From Aquimarina mytili (GTDB taxonomy: Bacteria > Bacteroidota > Bacteroidia > Flavobacteriales > Flavobacteriaceae), in contig NZ_JAERQJ010000015.1 in NCBI RefSeq assembly GCF_016735115.1, forward strand, positions 1 through 64,000: a stretch of DNA of 64,000 nt, in the 5' to 3' direction. Position numbers and translations under genes: made by a program. Under the pieces are notes generated by a model that was given only the letters and a program-made list of their open reading frames with translations, was not told where the DNA came from and searched no databases. Shown here one piece after another: positions 26,362 through 34,759 of the stretch; the stretch's first letter is position 1, and each line of letters starts with the position of its first letter.

Positions 26362-27483
26362 GTGATAGAAAAAAAATATGATTATTTAATTGTTGGTGCA
26401 GGATTATTTGGGAGTGTTTTTGCTCATGAAATGACGAAGCGAAATAAGAAATGTCTGGTAATAGATAAGCGTAATCATTTGGGAGGTAATGTATATTGTG
26501 AAGAAAAAGAAGGAATAAATGTCCATAAATATGGGGCTCATATTTTTCATACTAATGATAAAAAGATATGGGATTATGTAAACCAGTTTGCAACATTTAA
26601 TAACTATATAAACTCTCCATTATCGTTATCAAAAGGTAACTTGTATAACTTACCTTTTAATATGAATACTTTTTATCAATTATGGGGGACAAAAACTCCC
26701 GAAGAAGCAAAACAAAAAATAAACGAACAGATTGCAAAGTATGGCGTTAAATCACCAAATAATCTCGAAGAACAGGCTTTGTCATTGGTTGGTAAAGACA
26801 TTTATGAAACTTTTATAAAAGAATATACAGAAAAACAATGGGGTAAAAAGGCGACAGAACTCCCAGCTTTTATTATCAAAAGACTCCCTGTTCGATTTAC
26901 TTATAATAATAATTATTTCAATGATATATACCAAGGTATCCCAATAGGAGGGTATAATGTTATTATTGATGGGTTACTAAAAGGGATTGAAACAAAAACG
27001 AGTATAGATTTTTTTGAAGACAGACAACATCTAGAATCTCTTGCAAATAAGATCGTGTATACCGGAAAAATTGATGAGTTTTTCGGCTATAAGTTTGGGC
27101 AATTAGAATATAGGTCTTTACGATTCGAGAATGAAGTACACGATATTGAAAATTATCAGGGGAATGCTGTAGTAAACTATAATGATGCTCAATATTCATA
27201 TACGCGAATTATTGAACACAAGCATTTTGAGTTTGGAAAACAAGAAAAAACGATTATTACTAGAGAGTATCCAGAAAATTGGGATAGAGGAAAGGAAGCA
27301 TATTATCCAATAAATAATGATGATAATCAAAAGGTGTTCAAGCAATATAAAGAAGAATCATTAAAGTCGAAAAATGTTATTTTCGGAGGTAGATTAGCAG
27401 AGTATAGATACTATGATATGCATCAAATAATAGCCTCATCTTTGGCCAAAGTAGAAGAAATATCAAAGAGAAAACAAGAATAA
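26362..27483 (+). CDS. glf: UDP-galactopyranose mutase
   Basis: A 373-residue flavoenzyme that interconverts UDP-galactopyranose and UDP-galactofuranose. It has the FAD-binding GAGLFGSV at the start, the acidic end of strand 2 followed by KRNHLGGN, the HKYGAHIFHT motif of the active site, KQWG, and the C-terminal GRLAEYRYYDM that contacts FAD. It starts with GTG preceded by an A/G-rich stretch (AAGAGAGAAAA). It diverges from the glycosyltransferase gene across a 199-base AT-rich region; the two probably build a galactofuranose-containing surface glycan. Confidence 0.95.
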   Translation: MIEKKYDYLIVGAGLFGSVFAHEMTKRNKKCLVIDKRNHLGGNVYCEEKEGINVHKYGAHIFHTNDKKIWDYVNQFATFNNYINSPLSLSKGNLYNLPFNMNTFYQLWGTKTPEEAKQKINEQIAKYGVKSPNNLEEQALSLVGKDIYETFIKEYTEKQWGKKATELPAFIIKRLPVRFTYNNNYFNDIYQGIPIGGYNVIIDGLLKGIETKTSIDFFEDRQHLESLANKIVYTGKIDEFFGYKFGQLEYRSLRFENEVHDIENYQGNAVVNYNDAQYSYTRIIEHKHFEFGKQEKTIITREYPENWDRGKEAYYPINNDDNQKVFKQYKEESLKSKNVIFGGRLAEYRYYDMHQIIASSLAKVEEISKRKQE

Positions 27484-27513
27484 TAAGTGGCATTAAAATT
27501 AGTTTAAAAACTA

Positions 27514-27544
27514 TTGGGTTTTTTCAATTGGTATGTTAACTTTG
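27514..27544 (+). promoter_or_regulatory. Promoter (-33 TTG and -7 TAACTTTG) for the zapA-rny unit
   Basis: TTG at 27514-27516 and TAACTTTG at 27537-27544 are separated by 20 bases, matching the Bacteroidetes promoter layout. It lies 29 bases before the coiled-coil gene. Confidence 0.65.
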
Positions 27545-27573
27545 TGTAACGAAGTATTGTGTAAAATTAATTA

Positions 27574-27864
27574 ATGAGTGATTTAATTGAAATTGTTGAT
27601 TCTCTTGAAAATAGAATAAGTAAGTTGCTTCATAAGTATGAATTGGTGAAACAACAAAACGCTAACCTAAAAGATAAAATCAAGGAATTAGAGTCTAATT
27701 CAGACCTTCAAGCAGATCAATTAAAGCACTGGGAAGAAAAATTCAGTGCACTCAAAAATGCAAACGCAATGCTTGGCAGTGACGAACATAAAAGGGAGAC
27801 CAAGCTCAAAATAAACGCTTTAATAAGAGAAATTGATATGTGTATAGCACAACTCTCTGAATAA
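27574..27864 (+). CDS. Small coiled-coil protein upstream of zapA, ZapB-like
   Basis: A 96-residue protein that is almost wholly a coiled coil with heptads of Leu/Ile (IEIVDSLENRISKLLHKYELV and onward, shown here only by its first residues I6 to V26). It ends in INALIREIDMCIAQL. It lies seven bases before zapA. Size, coiled-coil make-up and its place beside zapA suggest a division-associated partner comparable to ZapB, but there is no sequence proof. A good promoter precedes it. Confidence 0.68.
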   Translation: MSDLIEIVDSLENRISKLLHKYELVKQQNANLKDKIKELESNSDLQADQLKHWEEKFSALKNANAMLGSDEHKRETKLKINALIREIDMCIAQLSE

Positions 27865-27871
27865 GTAAAAT

Positions 27872-28162
27872 ATGGCAGAAAAGCTCAAAATTAAACTATC
27901 AATTGCAGATAGAGTATATCCTTTAACGATCTATCCTGATCAAGAAGAAGGTTTGCGTAAAGCAGCAAAAAAGATAGATGCAATGATTAAGCAATTTGAG
28001 CAAAGTTATGCGGTAAGAGATAAGCAAGATGTACTAGCAATGTGTGCTTTACAATTTGCGGCACAGGTCGAACAAAAAACTATAGATAAAAATGATGATA
28101 TGGTTAATGTAGAAAGCAGATTGCATACATTAAATGAATTACTACTTGACCATTTATCATAA
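27872..28162 (+). CDS. zapA: Cell division protein ZapA
   Basis: A 96-residue ZapA-type protein. The N-terminal part has the LKIKLSIADRVYPLTIYPDQEE strand region (L4 to E25), then RKAAKKIDAMIKQFE and the long helix VRDKQDVLAMCALQFAAQVE. ZapA tetramers cross-link FtsZ filaments at the division ring. It sits between the coiled-coil gene and the 6S RNA. The zapA-6S RNA neighbourhood is also seen in proteobacteria. Confidence 0.88.
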   Translation: MAEKLKIKLSIADRVYPLTIYPDQEEGLRKAAKKIDAMIKQFEQSYAVRDKQDVLAMCALQFAAQVEQKTIDKNDDMVNVESRLHTLNELLLDHLS

Positions 28163-28184
28163 CGTTCATTAAAATAAATAAGGT

Positions 28185-28356
28185 TACTGCCTGCACTAGT
28201 TGTTATTTTGATAAACTCAACAAGAATTAATTAAAAAGGGTGAGTTTAAGTTGTAAAAGCGCGCTGCCATTATGAGCAGATTCTTGATCAATTTGTTAGC
28301 CCTAAACCTGTTTTTACAGAGTTTATACAGAACCTTTGCTAGTGCAGGCTTTTTTT
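28185..28356 (+). ncRNA. ssrS: 6S RNA, 6S-Flavo type
   Basis: An 11-bp closing stem GCCTGCACTAG (28189-28199) pairs exactly with CTAGTGCAGGC (28339-28349) and is followed by seven T (28350-28356). The interior is a long, interrupted rod of about 140 bases. Length, closing stem and the place between zapA and rny match the flavobacterial 6S RNA (Rfam 6S-Flavo). 6S RNA mimics an open promoter and binds the RNA polymerase holoenzyme. The 5' end is estimated. The closing stem with its T-run also looks like a terminator in front of rny, which starts 24 bases later. Confidence 0.85.
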
Positions 28357-28379
28357 ATATATAAACATTAACAACGATT

Positions 28380-29945
28380 ATGGATAACATTATATATCTG
28401 GTCGGCGCTTCAGTAGTGGGGTTAGTAATAGGATTTATTATTGCTAAAATGCTGGAACGCAGTAAAGCATCAGAGATTATTAAAGACGCAAAGAAAACTT
28501 CAGATAGCATTCTCAGAGATGCAAAAAGTGAAGGAGAAACCATCAAAAAAGATAAAATACTTCAGGCAAAAGAAAAATTTATTGAATTAAAATCTGAACA
28601 CGAAAAGGTTATACTGTCTAGAGATAAGAAAATAGCTGAAGCTGAAAAAAGAACACGAGATAAAGAGTCTCAGGTTTCTAATGAATTGTCTAAAAGTAAA
28701 AAACTGAATACAGAGCTGGAAGAGAAGATCAAAAATTATGATCATCGCAATGAATATCTCGAAAAGAAACAGAGCGAGCTTAAAAAGCTTCATAAAAGCC
28801 AGGTTCAGCAGTTAGAAGTAATTTCAGGATTATCGGCAGAAGAAGCAAAAGAACAATTAGTAGAATCTTTGAAGGAGCAGGCTAAGACCGACTCGATGGC
28901 ACTTATTCAAGATACTATTGAAGAAGCAAAATTAACAGCTAAACAAGAGGCTAAGAAGGTTGTTATTAATACCATACAAAGAATAGGTACTGAAGAAGCT
29001 ATAGAAAACTGTGTTTCTGTATTTAATATCGAAAGTGATGATGTAAAAGGAAGAATCATTGGTCGTGAAGGAAGAAATATTAGAGCAATTGAAGCGGCAA
29101 CAGGAGTAGAGATCATAGTCGACGATACACCAGAAGCTATAATTCTTTCTTGTTTTGATTCTGTTAGAAGAGAAGTTGCAAGATTGTCTCTTCATAAACT
29201 TGTAACCGACGGAAGAATACACCCTGCTCGAATCGAGGAGATTGTTAAGAAAACAAGAAAACAAATTGACGAAGAAATTATAGAGGTTGGAAAGCGTACT
29301 GTGATTGATTTAGGAATTCATGGATTGCACCCAGAATTAATCAAAACCGTCGGAAGAATGAAGTACAGATCTTCTTATGGTCAGAATTTGTTGCAACACT
29401 CTAGAGAAGTTGCAAAATTATGTGGTGTTATGGCAGCAGAATTAGGATTAAACCCAAAGCTTGCTAAAAGAGCTGGTTTGCTTCATGATATTGGAAAAGT
29501 TCCAGATACTGAAACCGAAGTTCCTCATGCCATTCTTGGAATGCAATGGGCTGAAAAATATGGTGAAAAACCAGAGGTGTGCAACGCTATTGGTGCCCAT
29601 CATGATGAAGTAGAAATGACTTCGTTGATATCTCCTATCATTCAGGTGTGTGATGCAATTAGTGGAGCTAGACCTGGAGCAAGAAGACAAGTTTTGGATT
29701 CTTATATTCAAAGATTAAAGGATCTGGAAGAGATTGCTTTTGCTTTTGATGGTGTTAAGAAGGCATATGCTATACAGGCCGGTAGAGAATTACGTGTGAT
29801 TGTTGAAAGTGAAAAAGTGAATGATGAAAGAGCAGCAAGTTTATCTTTTGAAATCTCACAAAAAATTCAAACCGATATGACGTATCCAGGCCAGGTAAAA
29901 GTAACTGTAATTAGAGAAACAAGAGCGGTTAATATTGCCAAATAA
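28380..29945 (+). CDS. rny: Ribonuclease Y
   Basis: A 521-residue membrane-anchored endoribonuclease that starts mRNA decay. It has one N-terminal membrane helix (about 3-24), a long charged coiled coil (about 25-165), a KH RNA-binding domain (around [23 protein letters not shown]224 to D245), and the HD metal-dependent phosphohydrolase domain with HSREVAK and the LLHDIGK pair. Family length and order are normal. It follows the 6S RNA by 24 bases, so part of its transcription may depend on read-through of that RNA's closing stem. A bidirectional terminator follows. Confidence 0.95.
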   Translation: MDNIIYLVGASVVGLVIGFIIAKMLERSKASEIIKDAKKTSDSILRDAKSEGETIKKDKILQAKEKFIELKSEHEKVILSRDKKIAEAEKRTRDKESQVSNELSKSKKLNTELEEKIKNYDHRNEYLEKKQSELKKLHKSQVQQLEVISGLSAEEAKEQLVESLKEQAKTDSMALIQDTIEEAKLTAKQEAKKVVINTIQRIGTEEAIENCVSVFNIESDDVKGRIIGREGRNIRAIEAATGVEIIVDDTPEAIILSCFDSVRREVARLSLHKLVTDGRIHPARIEEIVKKTRKQIDEEIIEVGKRTVIDLGIHGLHPELIKTVGRMKYRSSYGQNLLQHSREVAKLCGVMAAELGLNPKLAKRAGLLHDIGKVPDTETEVPHAILGMQWAEKYGEKPEVCNAIGAHHDEVEMTSLISPIIQVCDAISGARPGARRQVLDSYIQRLKDLEEIAFAFDGVKKAYAIQAGRELRVIVESEKVNDERAASLSFEISQKIQTDMTYPGQVKVTVIRETRAVNIAK

Positions 29946-29977
29946 GTTACTGCTTATTTCTATATAATAAACGGAAT

Positions 29978-30008
29978 AAAAAATGGAGAGGTATCCTCTC
30001 CATTTTTT
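29978..30008. terminator. Bidirectional terminator between rny and the STAS-like triplet
   Basis: A perfect 14-bp stem (29978-29991 with 29995-30008) has a GGAGAGG/CCTCTCC core, a 3-base loop and A6/T7 flanks. Its right edge touches the stop of the convergent gene. Confidence 0.92.
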
Positions 30009-30406
30009 TATTGATCTTTTGTTGTTATTCCATCCTTGCGTTTTTTTATAATCTCATCTTTCCAATCTAATGCTTCTTCAAGAGTGTCAAATTGCTGGAG
30101 CTTTTTGTTTGTAAACACTTTTTCTATTTTAGCTTGACTTCTTTGCTTTGGATCATTAGAAACAATAGCAATTCCAAGTAAGTTCGGGATTTTATTACTT
30201 TCAACATATATCATGGGGTCAATAGTGTAAGAGTTGATACGAACTGCCAGGTATACAAAGAATTTATTTTCGAAATGTTTCTTTGTGACAAAATTCAATT
30301 CAGAAATATGTTCTGGTACCACAGTAACTCCTTCATTTATATACACACGTATATGGTCTTCATAAATTTCTGCAAGACAGTAGTCAAAATTGTAAGATGT
30401 AATCAT
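30008..30406 (-). CDS. STAS/SEC14 (SpoIIAA-like) domain-like protein, third of a tandem triplet
   Basis: A 132-residue soluble protein of the same family as the two genes upstream on the same strand. Shared landmarks, in order, are YNxxxC near the start, an EGVTVxPE turn, NKxFVYLAVRINSYTIDP, IVSNDPxQ, and the C-terminal FDTLEEALDWKDEIIKK helix. The alternating strands and the ending EEALxWKD helix suggest a SpoIIAA/STAS-SEC14-like fold, inferred from pattern only. It carries a short extra tail (RKDGITTKDQ). Function unknown. It is 131 bases downstream of the middle copy. Confidence 0.65.
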   Translation of the reverse strand: MITSYNFDYCLAEIYEDHIRVYINEGVTVVPEHISELNFVTKKHFENKFFVYLAVRINSYTIDPMIYVESNKIPNLLGIAIVSNDPKQRSQAKIEKVFTNKKLQQFDTLEEALDWKDEIIKKRKDGITTKDQ

Positions 30407-30537
30407 GTAATTTTTTAAAAAATATAGTTCCGTTTTTAATTAGGAAAAGGTAAAAATCCCTTACTTTTCTAACTAAAAGGTATGAAAAAAATACGATATT
30501 TCAATTTACGTCTGTATTATGCTCGGATTTAGAGTTG

Positions 30538-30915
30538 TTAATCTATATATTTTTTAATGATTTGATCCTTCCATTTTAAGGCTTCTTCAATTGTGTTAAA
30601 GTGTTTGAATTCTTTTTCAAAAAATGGTTTTTCAACTTTAGTTTGTATTTTTTGTAAAGGATCATCAGATACCACGGCAACACCAATCAAACTGGGTACT
30701 TTGCTGGATTGTAAATGAGTGGCGGGATTAACAGAATAAGAGTTGATTCTATGAGAAATATATACAAAGGGCTTATTCTTATAATGTTTATTAACGATTT
30801 TTAGAAATGTACCTATGTATTTTGGAGATACCGTTACGCCTTGCTTCATTACTACAATAGCATAATCATTGTATAGTTCGGCTGTACAAAAATCTAAATT
30901 ATAGAACTTAATCAT
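30538..30915 (-). CDS. STAS/SEC14-like domain protein, middle of a tandem triplet
   Basis: A 125-residue paralog of its two neighbours, with YNLDFCTAEL at the start, KQGVTVSPKY, the best-conserved central FVYISHRINSYSVNP, VVSDDPLQKIQTKVEK and the ending FNTIEEALKWKDQIIKK. Identity to the flanking copies looks like roughly half of positions by eye. No signal peptide or membrane helix is seen. Separate AT-rich spacers on both sides may hold individual promoters, but no exact -7 box was found. Confidence 0.65.
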   Translation of the reverse strand: MIKFYNLDFCTAELYNDYAIVVMKQGVTVSPKYIGTFLKIVNKHYKNKPFVYISHRINSYSVNPATHLQSSKVPSLIGVAVVSDDPLQKIQTKVEKPFFEKEFKHFNTIEEALKWKDQIIKKYID

Positions 30916-31013
30916 TGGTAATAAATAGGCGTCAGAGTATAAGTTATTAAGTTACAATAAATACAGATGAATTTAATATAATAGCCATACTTTTTTTACA
31001 TATTTCAAATGGG

Positions 31014-31400
31014 TTATTTACACGATAAGGAGTGTTTTTTAATGATTTCATCCTTCCATTCCAAAGCTTCCTCCATAGTATCAAATTGTCTAAATTCTTT
31101 TCCGAAAAATGTCTTTTCTATTTTGGTTTGCATTTTTTGAAGAGAAGTATTAGATACAACAGCGAAGCCTACTAAATTTTTGATCTTAGCAGTTTCAATG
31201 TATATAGTTGGGTCTACAGAATATGAATGAATTCTGTGTGTAATATAGACAAACGCTTTATGCTTGAAATGCTTGTTTGCGATTTCGACAAATACATTAT
31301 TGTATTCTGGAATAACTGTAATTCCTTCATTCATTACATTGATTACATAATTTTCGAATATATCCATTTGGCAAAAGCCTAAATTGTATGATGCAATCAT
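31014..31400 (-). CDS. STAS/SEC14-like domain protein, first of a tandem triplet
   Basis: A 128-residue paralog and the promoter-proximal copy. It keeps YNLGFCQMDI, NEGITVIPEY, FVYITHRIHSYSVDP, VVSNTSLQKMQTKIEK and FDTMEEALEWKDEIIKKH. The central HRIxSYSVxP and the end helix are the most constant parts of the triplet and probably mark the functional surface. The molecular role is unknown. Confidence 0.65.
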   Translation of the reverse strand: MIASYNLGFCQMDIFENYVINVMNEGITVIPEYNNVFVEIANKHFKHKAFVYITHRIHSYSVDPTIYIETAKIKNLVGFAVVSNTSLQKMQTKIEKTFFGKEFRQFDTMEEALEWKDEIIKKHSLSCK

Positions 31401-31777
31401 TTAGTGGTCTTAAATTTGGTTTATGTATTAGTTATGAGATAATGTGTTCTTTGTTAAAATATTTATCGTTCTCTGCTTATTGATAATTCTAGTCTATTAA
31501 TATTATCTCCTTGTAATATGAAATTTAATAAAACGTATACGATTTGATATATAAACTAATAAGAGTCGTTTGTGTAATATTCTTTTAAATAGCCATTTAG
31601 CTATCTTATCATTCGCATTAGCAACAACATTGAATTCATGCGCTTTAAGCAACAAAGTACTAAGAAAATTGTACTTCATCAATAAAGTTTATTAGTAACT
31701 ACAAAATTATGTTTAATTTATTAATTAGAAAAATGAACAAAAGTTAAATGTTGTGCTACAAGCAGTATTTAGTAATA
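31401..31777. other. Intergenic region before the triplet, no gene seen
   Basis: About 380 AT-rich bases with stop codons in all frames. One exact minus-strand -7 box, TAATTTTG (31709-31702), points towards the triplet but is 300 bases away from its first gene. No tRNA, long repeat or riboswitch-like fold could be recognised. Confidence 0.5.
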
Positions 31778-31812
31778 AAAATTGCCTTTAGTAGTACTAA
31801 AGGCAATTTTTG
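31778..31812 (-). terminator. clpC terminator
   Basis: A 17-bp perfect inverted repeat (31778-31794 and 31796-31812) with core TTGCCTTTAGTA/TACTAAAGGCAA and A/T-run flanks. It lies just behind the clpC stop on the minus strand and is symmetrical enough to work both ways. Confidence 0.9.
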
Positions 31813-31835
31813 TAATTAACTATTTTGTAAAACAA

Positions 31836-34394
31836 TTATGATTCTGCTGATTTTTCGGGTTTTTTGATATTTATCGTTAACTCTCCAGAATTATCATCAA
31901 TGTCCATATATATGCTATCTCCTTCTTGAAGTTGTGCATTAATAATCTCTTCGGCAAGGGCATCTTCTATATATTTTTGAATAGCTCTTTTTAAAGGTCT
32001 TGCACCATACTGTTTGTCAAATCCTTTTTCGGTAATATAATCTTTAGCCTTTTCACTTAAGGTAAGATCATATCCCAGACCTTTAATTCTTCCATATAGT
32101 TTATCAAGTTCGATATCAATAATCTTATGTATATCTTCTCTTTCAAGAGCATTAAATACTACAACATCATCAACTCTATTTAAGAATTCGGGTGCAAATG
32201 CTTTTTTTAGTGCATTTTCTATAACTCCTTTTGCGTAGCTTTCTGCCTGAGTTTTTTTGGCTGTAGTACCAAAACCTACACCTTGACCGAAATCTTTTAA
32301 TTTTCGTGCTCCGATATTAGAAGTCATGATAATGATGGCATTTCTAAAGTCTATTTTTCTACCTAAACTATCGGTAAGGTATCCATCATCCAGCACCTGA
32401 AGCATCATGTTAAACACATCTGGATGAGCTTTTTCTATTTCATCTAAAAGAACAACGGCATATGGTTTTCTTCGTACTTTTTCTGTAAGCTGACCACCTT
32501 CTTCGTAGCCTACATATCCCGGAGGTGCACCTATAAGTCTTGAGACGGCAAATTTTTCCATGTATTCGCTCATATCAATTCGAATAAGGGCATCTTCGCT
32601 ATCAAAAAGCTCTTTGGCCAGTACTTTGGCTAACTGTGTTTTACCTACACCTGTTTGTCCAAGAAAGATAAAGGAGCCAATGGGTTTGTTTGGGTCTTTT
32701 AAACCAGCACGATTACGTTGTATGGCCTTAACCACTTTGGTAACTGCTTCTTCCTGACCAATCACTTTACCCATAATTAGGTTAGGTAATTCTGCAAGCT
32801 TATTACTTTCGGTTTGTGCTATACGATTTACAGGGATACCTGTCATCATTGAAACTACATCTGCAACATTTTCTTCATCAACAGTTTCTTTGTGCAGTTT
32901 AGATTCTTTTTCCCATTGTTCTTGTGCTACACTAAGCTCTTTTTCAAGATTTTTTTCATCGTCTCTAAGTTTGGCTGCCTCTTCATACTTTTGCTTTTTA
33001 ACGACACTGTTTTTAAGCTCTCGTACTTCTTCTAGTTTCTTTTCTAAATCAAGAACCTTTTTTGGAACATCAATATTAGTTATATGAACTCTAGAACCTG
33101 CTTCATCCAGGGCATCAATTGCCTTGTCTGGTAAAAAGCGGTCGGTCATATACCTATTCGTTAATTTTACACAAGCTTCTATTGCATCGTCGGTATAACT
33201 AACATTGTGATGCTCTTCATACTTTTCCTTAATATTATTAAGGATTTCGATAGTTTCTTCAATATTTGTAGGCTCTACAATTACTTTTTGGAAACGTCTT
33301 TCTAAAGCTCCATCTTTTTCAATATACTGTCTATATTCATCTAGTGTCGTAGCACCAATACATTGTATTTCTCCTCTGGCAAGTGCAGGTTTGAACATGT
33401 TTGAGGCATCTAGACTTCCGGTGGCACCACCGGCACCAACAATAGTGTGAATCTCATCTATGAAAAGGATAATGTCGTCATTCTTTTCAAGCTCATTCAT
33501 CACAGCCTTCATGCGCTCTTCAAATTGTCCACGGTATTTGGTACCAGCAACTAAACTGGCTAAGTCGAGTGTAACAACCCGTTTGTCAAATAAAATTCGA
33601 GAAACTTTTCGTTTTACTATTCGTAATGCAAGTCCTTCCGCTATAGCAGATTTACCAACTCCAGGTTCACCTATAAGCAAAGGGTTATTTTTCTTACGTC
33701 TGCTTAGAATTTGAGATACGCGTTCTATTTCTTTAGACCTACCGACTACGGGGTCTAATTTTCCTTCTTCTGCCATTGCAGTTAAATCTCGCCCAAAATT
33801 ATCTAAGACAGGAGTTTTAGATTTTTTTCCAGCTTTGCTTCCTCCGGTAGGAGAGTTAAAAGGATTTTCTTTTGAAGAATCTCCACTTAAATCATCATCG
33901 TCTTCAGAGAAAGATTCTGCTTTTGGGTTGTCCATATATTCTTCGTCGTTAGCAATCATATATTTAAATTGGTCTTTAACGTTATCATAATCTACTTTTA
34001 AACGATTTAAAAGTTTAGTAGTTGGGTCATTTTCATTTCTTAAGATACACAAAAGCAGATGTGCAGTATTGATTGATGAGCTTTGAAACAACTTTGCTTC
34101 AAGGAAAGTAGTTTTTAGAGCTCTTTCTGCCTGTCTGGTTAAATGCAGATTTTTTTTCTCATTTGATACAATGGCTACATCTGGGTTCGCTGGACTAAGA
34201 ATTTCGACTTTCCTTCTTAGGTTTGTCAAGTCTATATCTAATGCATCAAGGATGTTAATTGCCTTTCCGCTACCGTCTCTTAATAAACCTAGCATAAGGT
34301 GCTCTGTGCCTATAAAATCATGCCCCAATCTAAGAGCTTCTTCTTTACTATATGCAATAACATCTTTTACTCTAGGTGAAAAATTATCATCCAT
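31836..34394 (-). CDS. clpC: ATP-dependent Clp protease ATP-binding subunit ClpC
   Basis: An 852-residue Hsp100 unfoldase that feeds substrates to ClpP. Order: N-terminal double Clp-N repeat (about 1-145), acidic linker, first AAA+ module with Walker A GEPGVGKSAIAEG and Walker B FIDEIHTIVGAGG. A UVR-type coiled coil follows (KKQKYEEAAKLRDDEKNL), then a second AAA+ module with GQTGVGKTQLAK and LLDEIEKAH, and the C-terminal D2-small domain. The IGAPPGYVGY pore loop and the VGFG ClpP-contact motif are present. It diverges from gyrA. Confidence 0.95.
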   Translation of the reverse strand: MDDNFSPRVKDVIAYSKEEALRLGHDFIGTEHLMLGLLRDGSGKAINILDALDIDLTNLRRKVEILSPANPDVAIVSNEKKNLHLTRQAERALKTTFLEAKLFQSSSINTAHLLLCILRNENDPTTKLLNRLKVDYDNVKDQFKYMIANDEEYMDNPKAESFSEDDDDLSGDSSKENPFNSPTGGSKAGKKSKTPVLDNFGRDLTAMAEEGKLDPVVGRSKEIERVSQILSRRKKNNPLLIGEPGVGKSAIAEGLALRIVKRKVSRILFDKRVVTLDLASLVAGTKYRGQFEERMKAVMNELEKNDDIILFIDEIHTIVGAGGATGSLDASNMFKPALARGEIQCIGATTLDEYRQYIEKDGALERRFQKVIVEPTNIEETIEILNNIKEKYEEHHNVSYTDDAIEACVKLTNRYMTDRFLPDKAIDALDEAGSRVHITNIDVPKKVLDLEKKLEEVRELKNSVVKKQKYEEAAKLRDDEKNLEKELSVAQEQWEKESKLHKETVDEENVADVVSMMTGIPVNRIAQTESNKLAELPNLIMGKVIGQEEAVTKVVKAIQRNRAGLKDPNKPIGSFIFLGQTGVGKTQLAKVLAKELFDSEDALIRIDMSEYMEKFAVSRLIGAPPGYVGYEEGGQLTEKVRRKPYAVVLLDEIEKAHPDVFNMMLQVLDDGYLTDSLGRKIDFRNAIIIMTSNIGARKLKDFGQGVGFGTTAKKTQAESYAKGVIENALKKAFAPEFLNRVDDVVVFNALEREDIHKIIDIELDKLYGRIKGLGYDLTLSEKAKDYITEKGFDKQYGARPLKRAIQKYIEDALAEEIINAQLQEGDSIYMDIDDNSGELTINIKKPEKSAES

Positions 34395-34759
34395 AAGGTT
34401 AATCTCTTTCTTTTTAACTAAAATAGTAATTTTTTAGGATAGTAAGGCAAAAACTATTCCTTTTACGTGATCATTAACAAATATCTGACAGTAACGCAAT
34501 ATAATGTCATATAAATGAGAATTTTATATAAATAGTACTACAAATTTACTGACAAAATGGGTGTATTTTACCTTTACTATGGGTAAATAGACAAAAAAAG
34601 CTTTAATAATCAAAACCTATACATATAGACTTATTAACCATTAGCTATATTATTTTTGTTAATAAATTACGTATATTACATAGCTTATTAAGCGTTAAAA
34701 CCGTCTTAAATTACTTAAATTAGCGCGTTTATTAATTCAATTTTAGAAAAAAGTTTTTT
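34395..34759. promoter_or_regulatory. Divergent regulatory region between clpC and gyrA
   Basis: 365 AT-rich bases. Exact -7 boxes face each gene: TATTTTTG at 34651-34658 towards gyrA (leader about 95 bases) and TAAATTTG on the minus strand at 34548-34541 towards clpC (leader about 140 bases). No convincing CIRCE or CtsR-like inverted repeat was seen near clpC. Confidence 0.45.

Noticed and set aside
28907-29711. Several open frames antisense to rny
   Set aside because: They lie opposite conserved KH and HD codons and have low-complexity products; shadows of codon bias.
34395-34759. CIRCE or CtsR-type operator upstream of clpC
   Set aside because: No TTAGCACTC-N9-GAGTGCTAA repeat and no heptad direct repeat could be seen.
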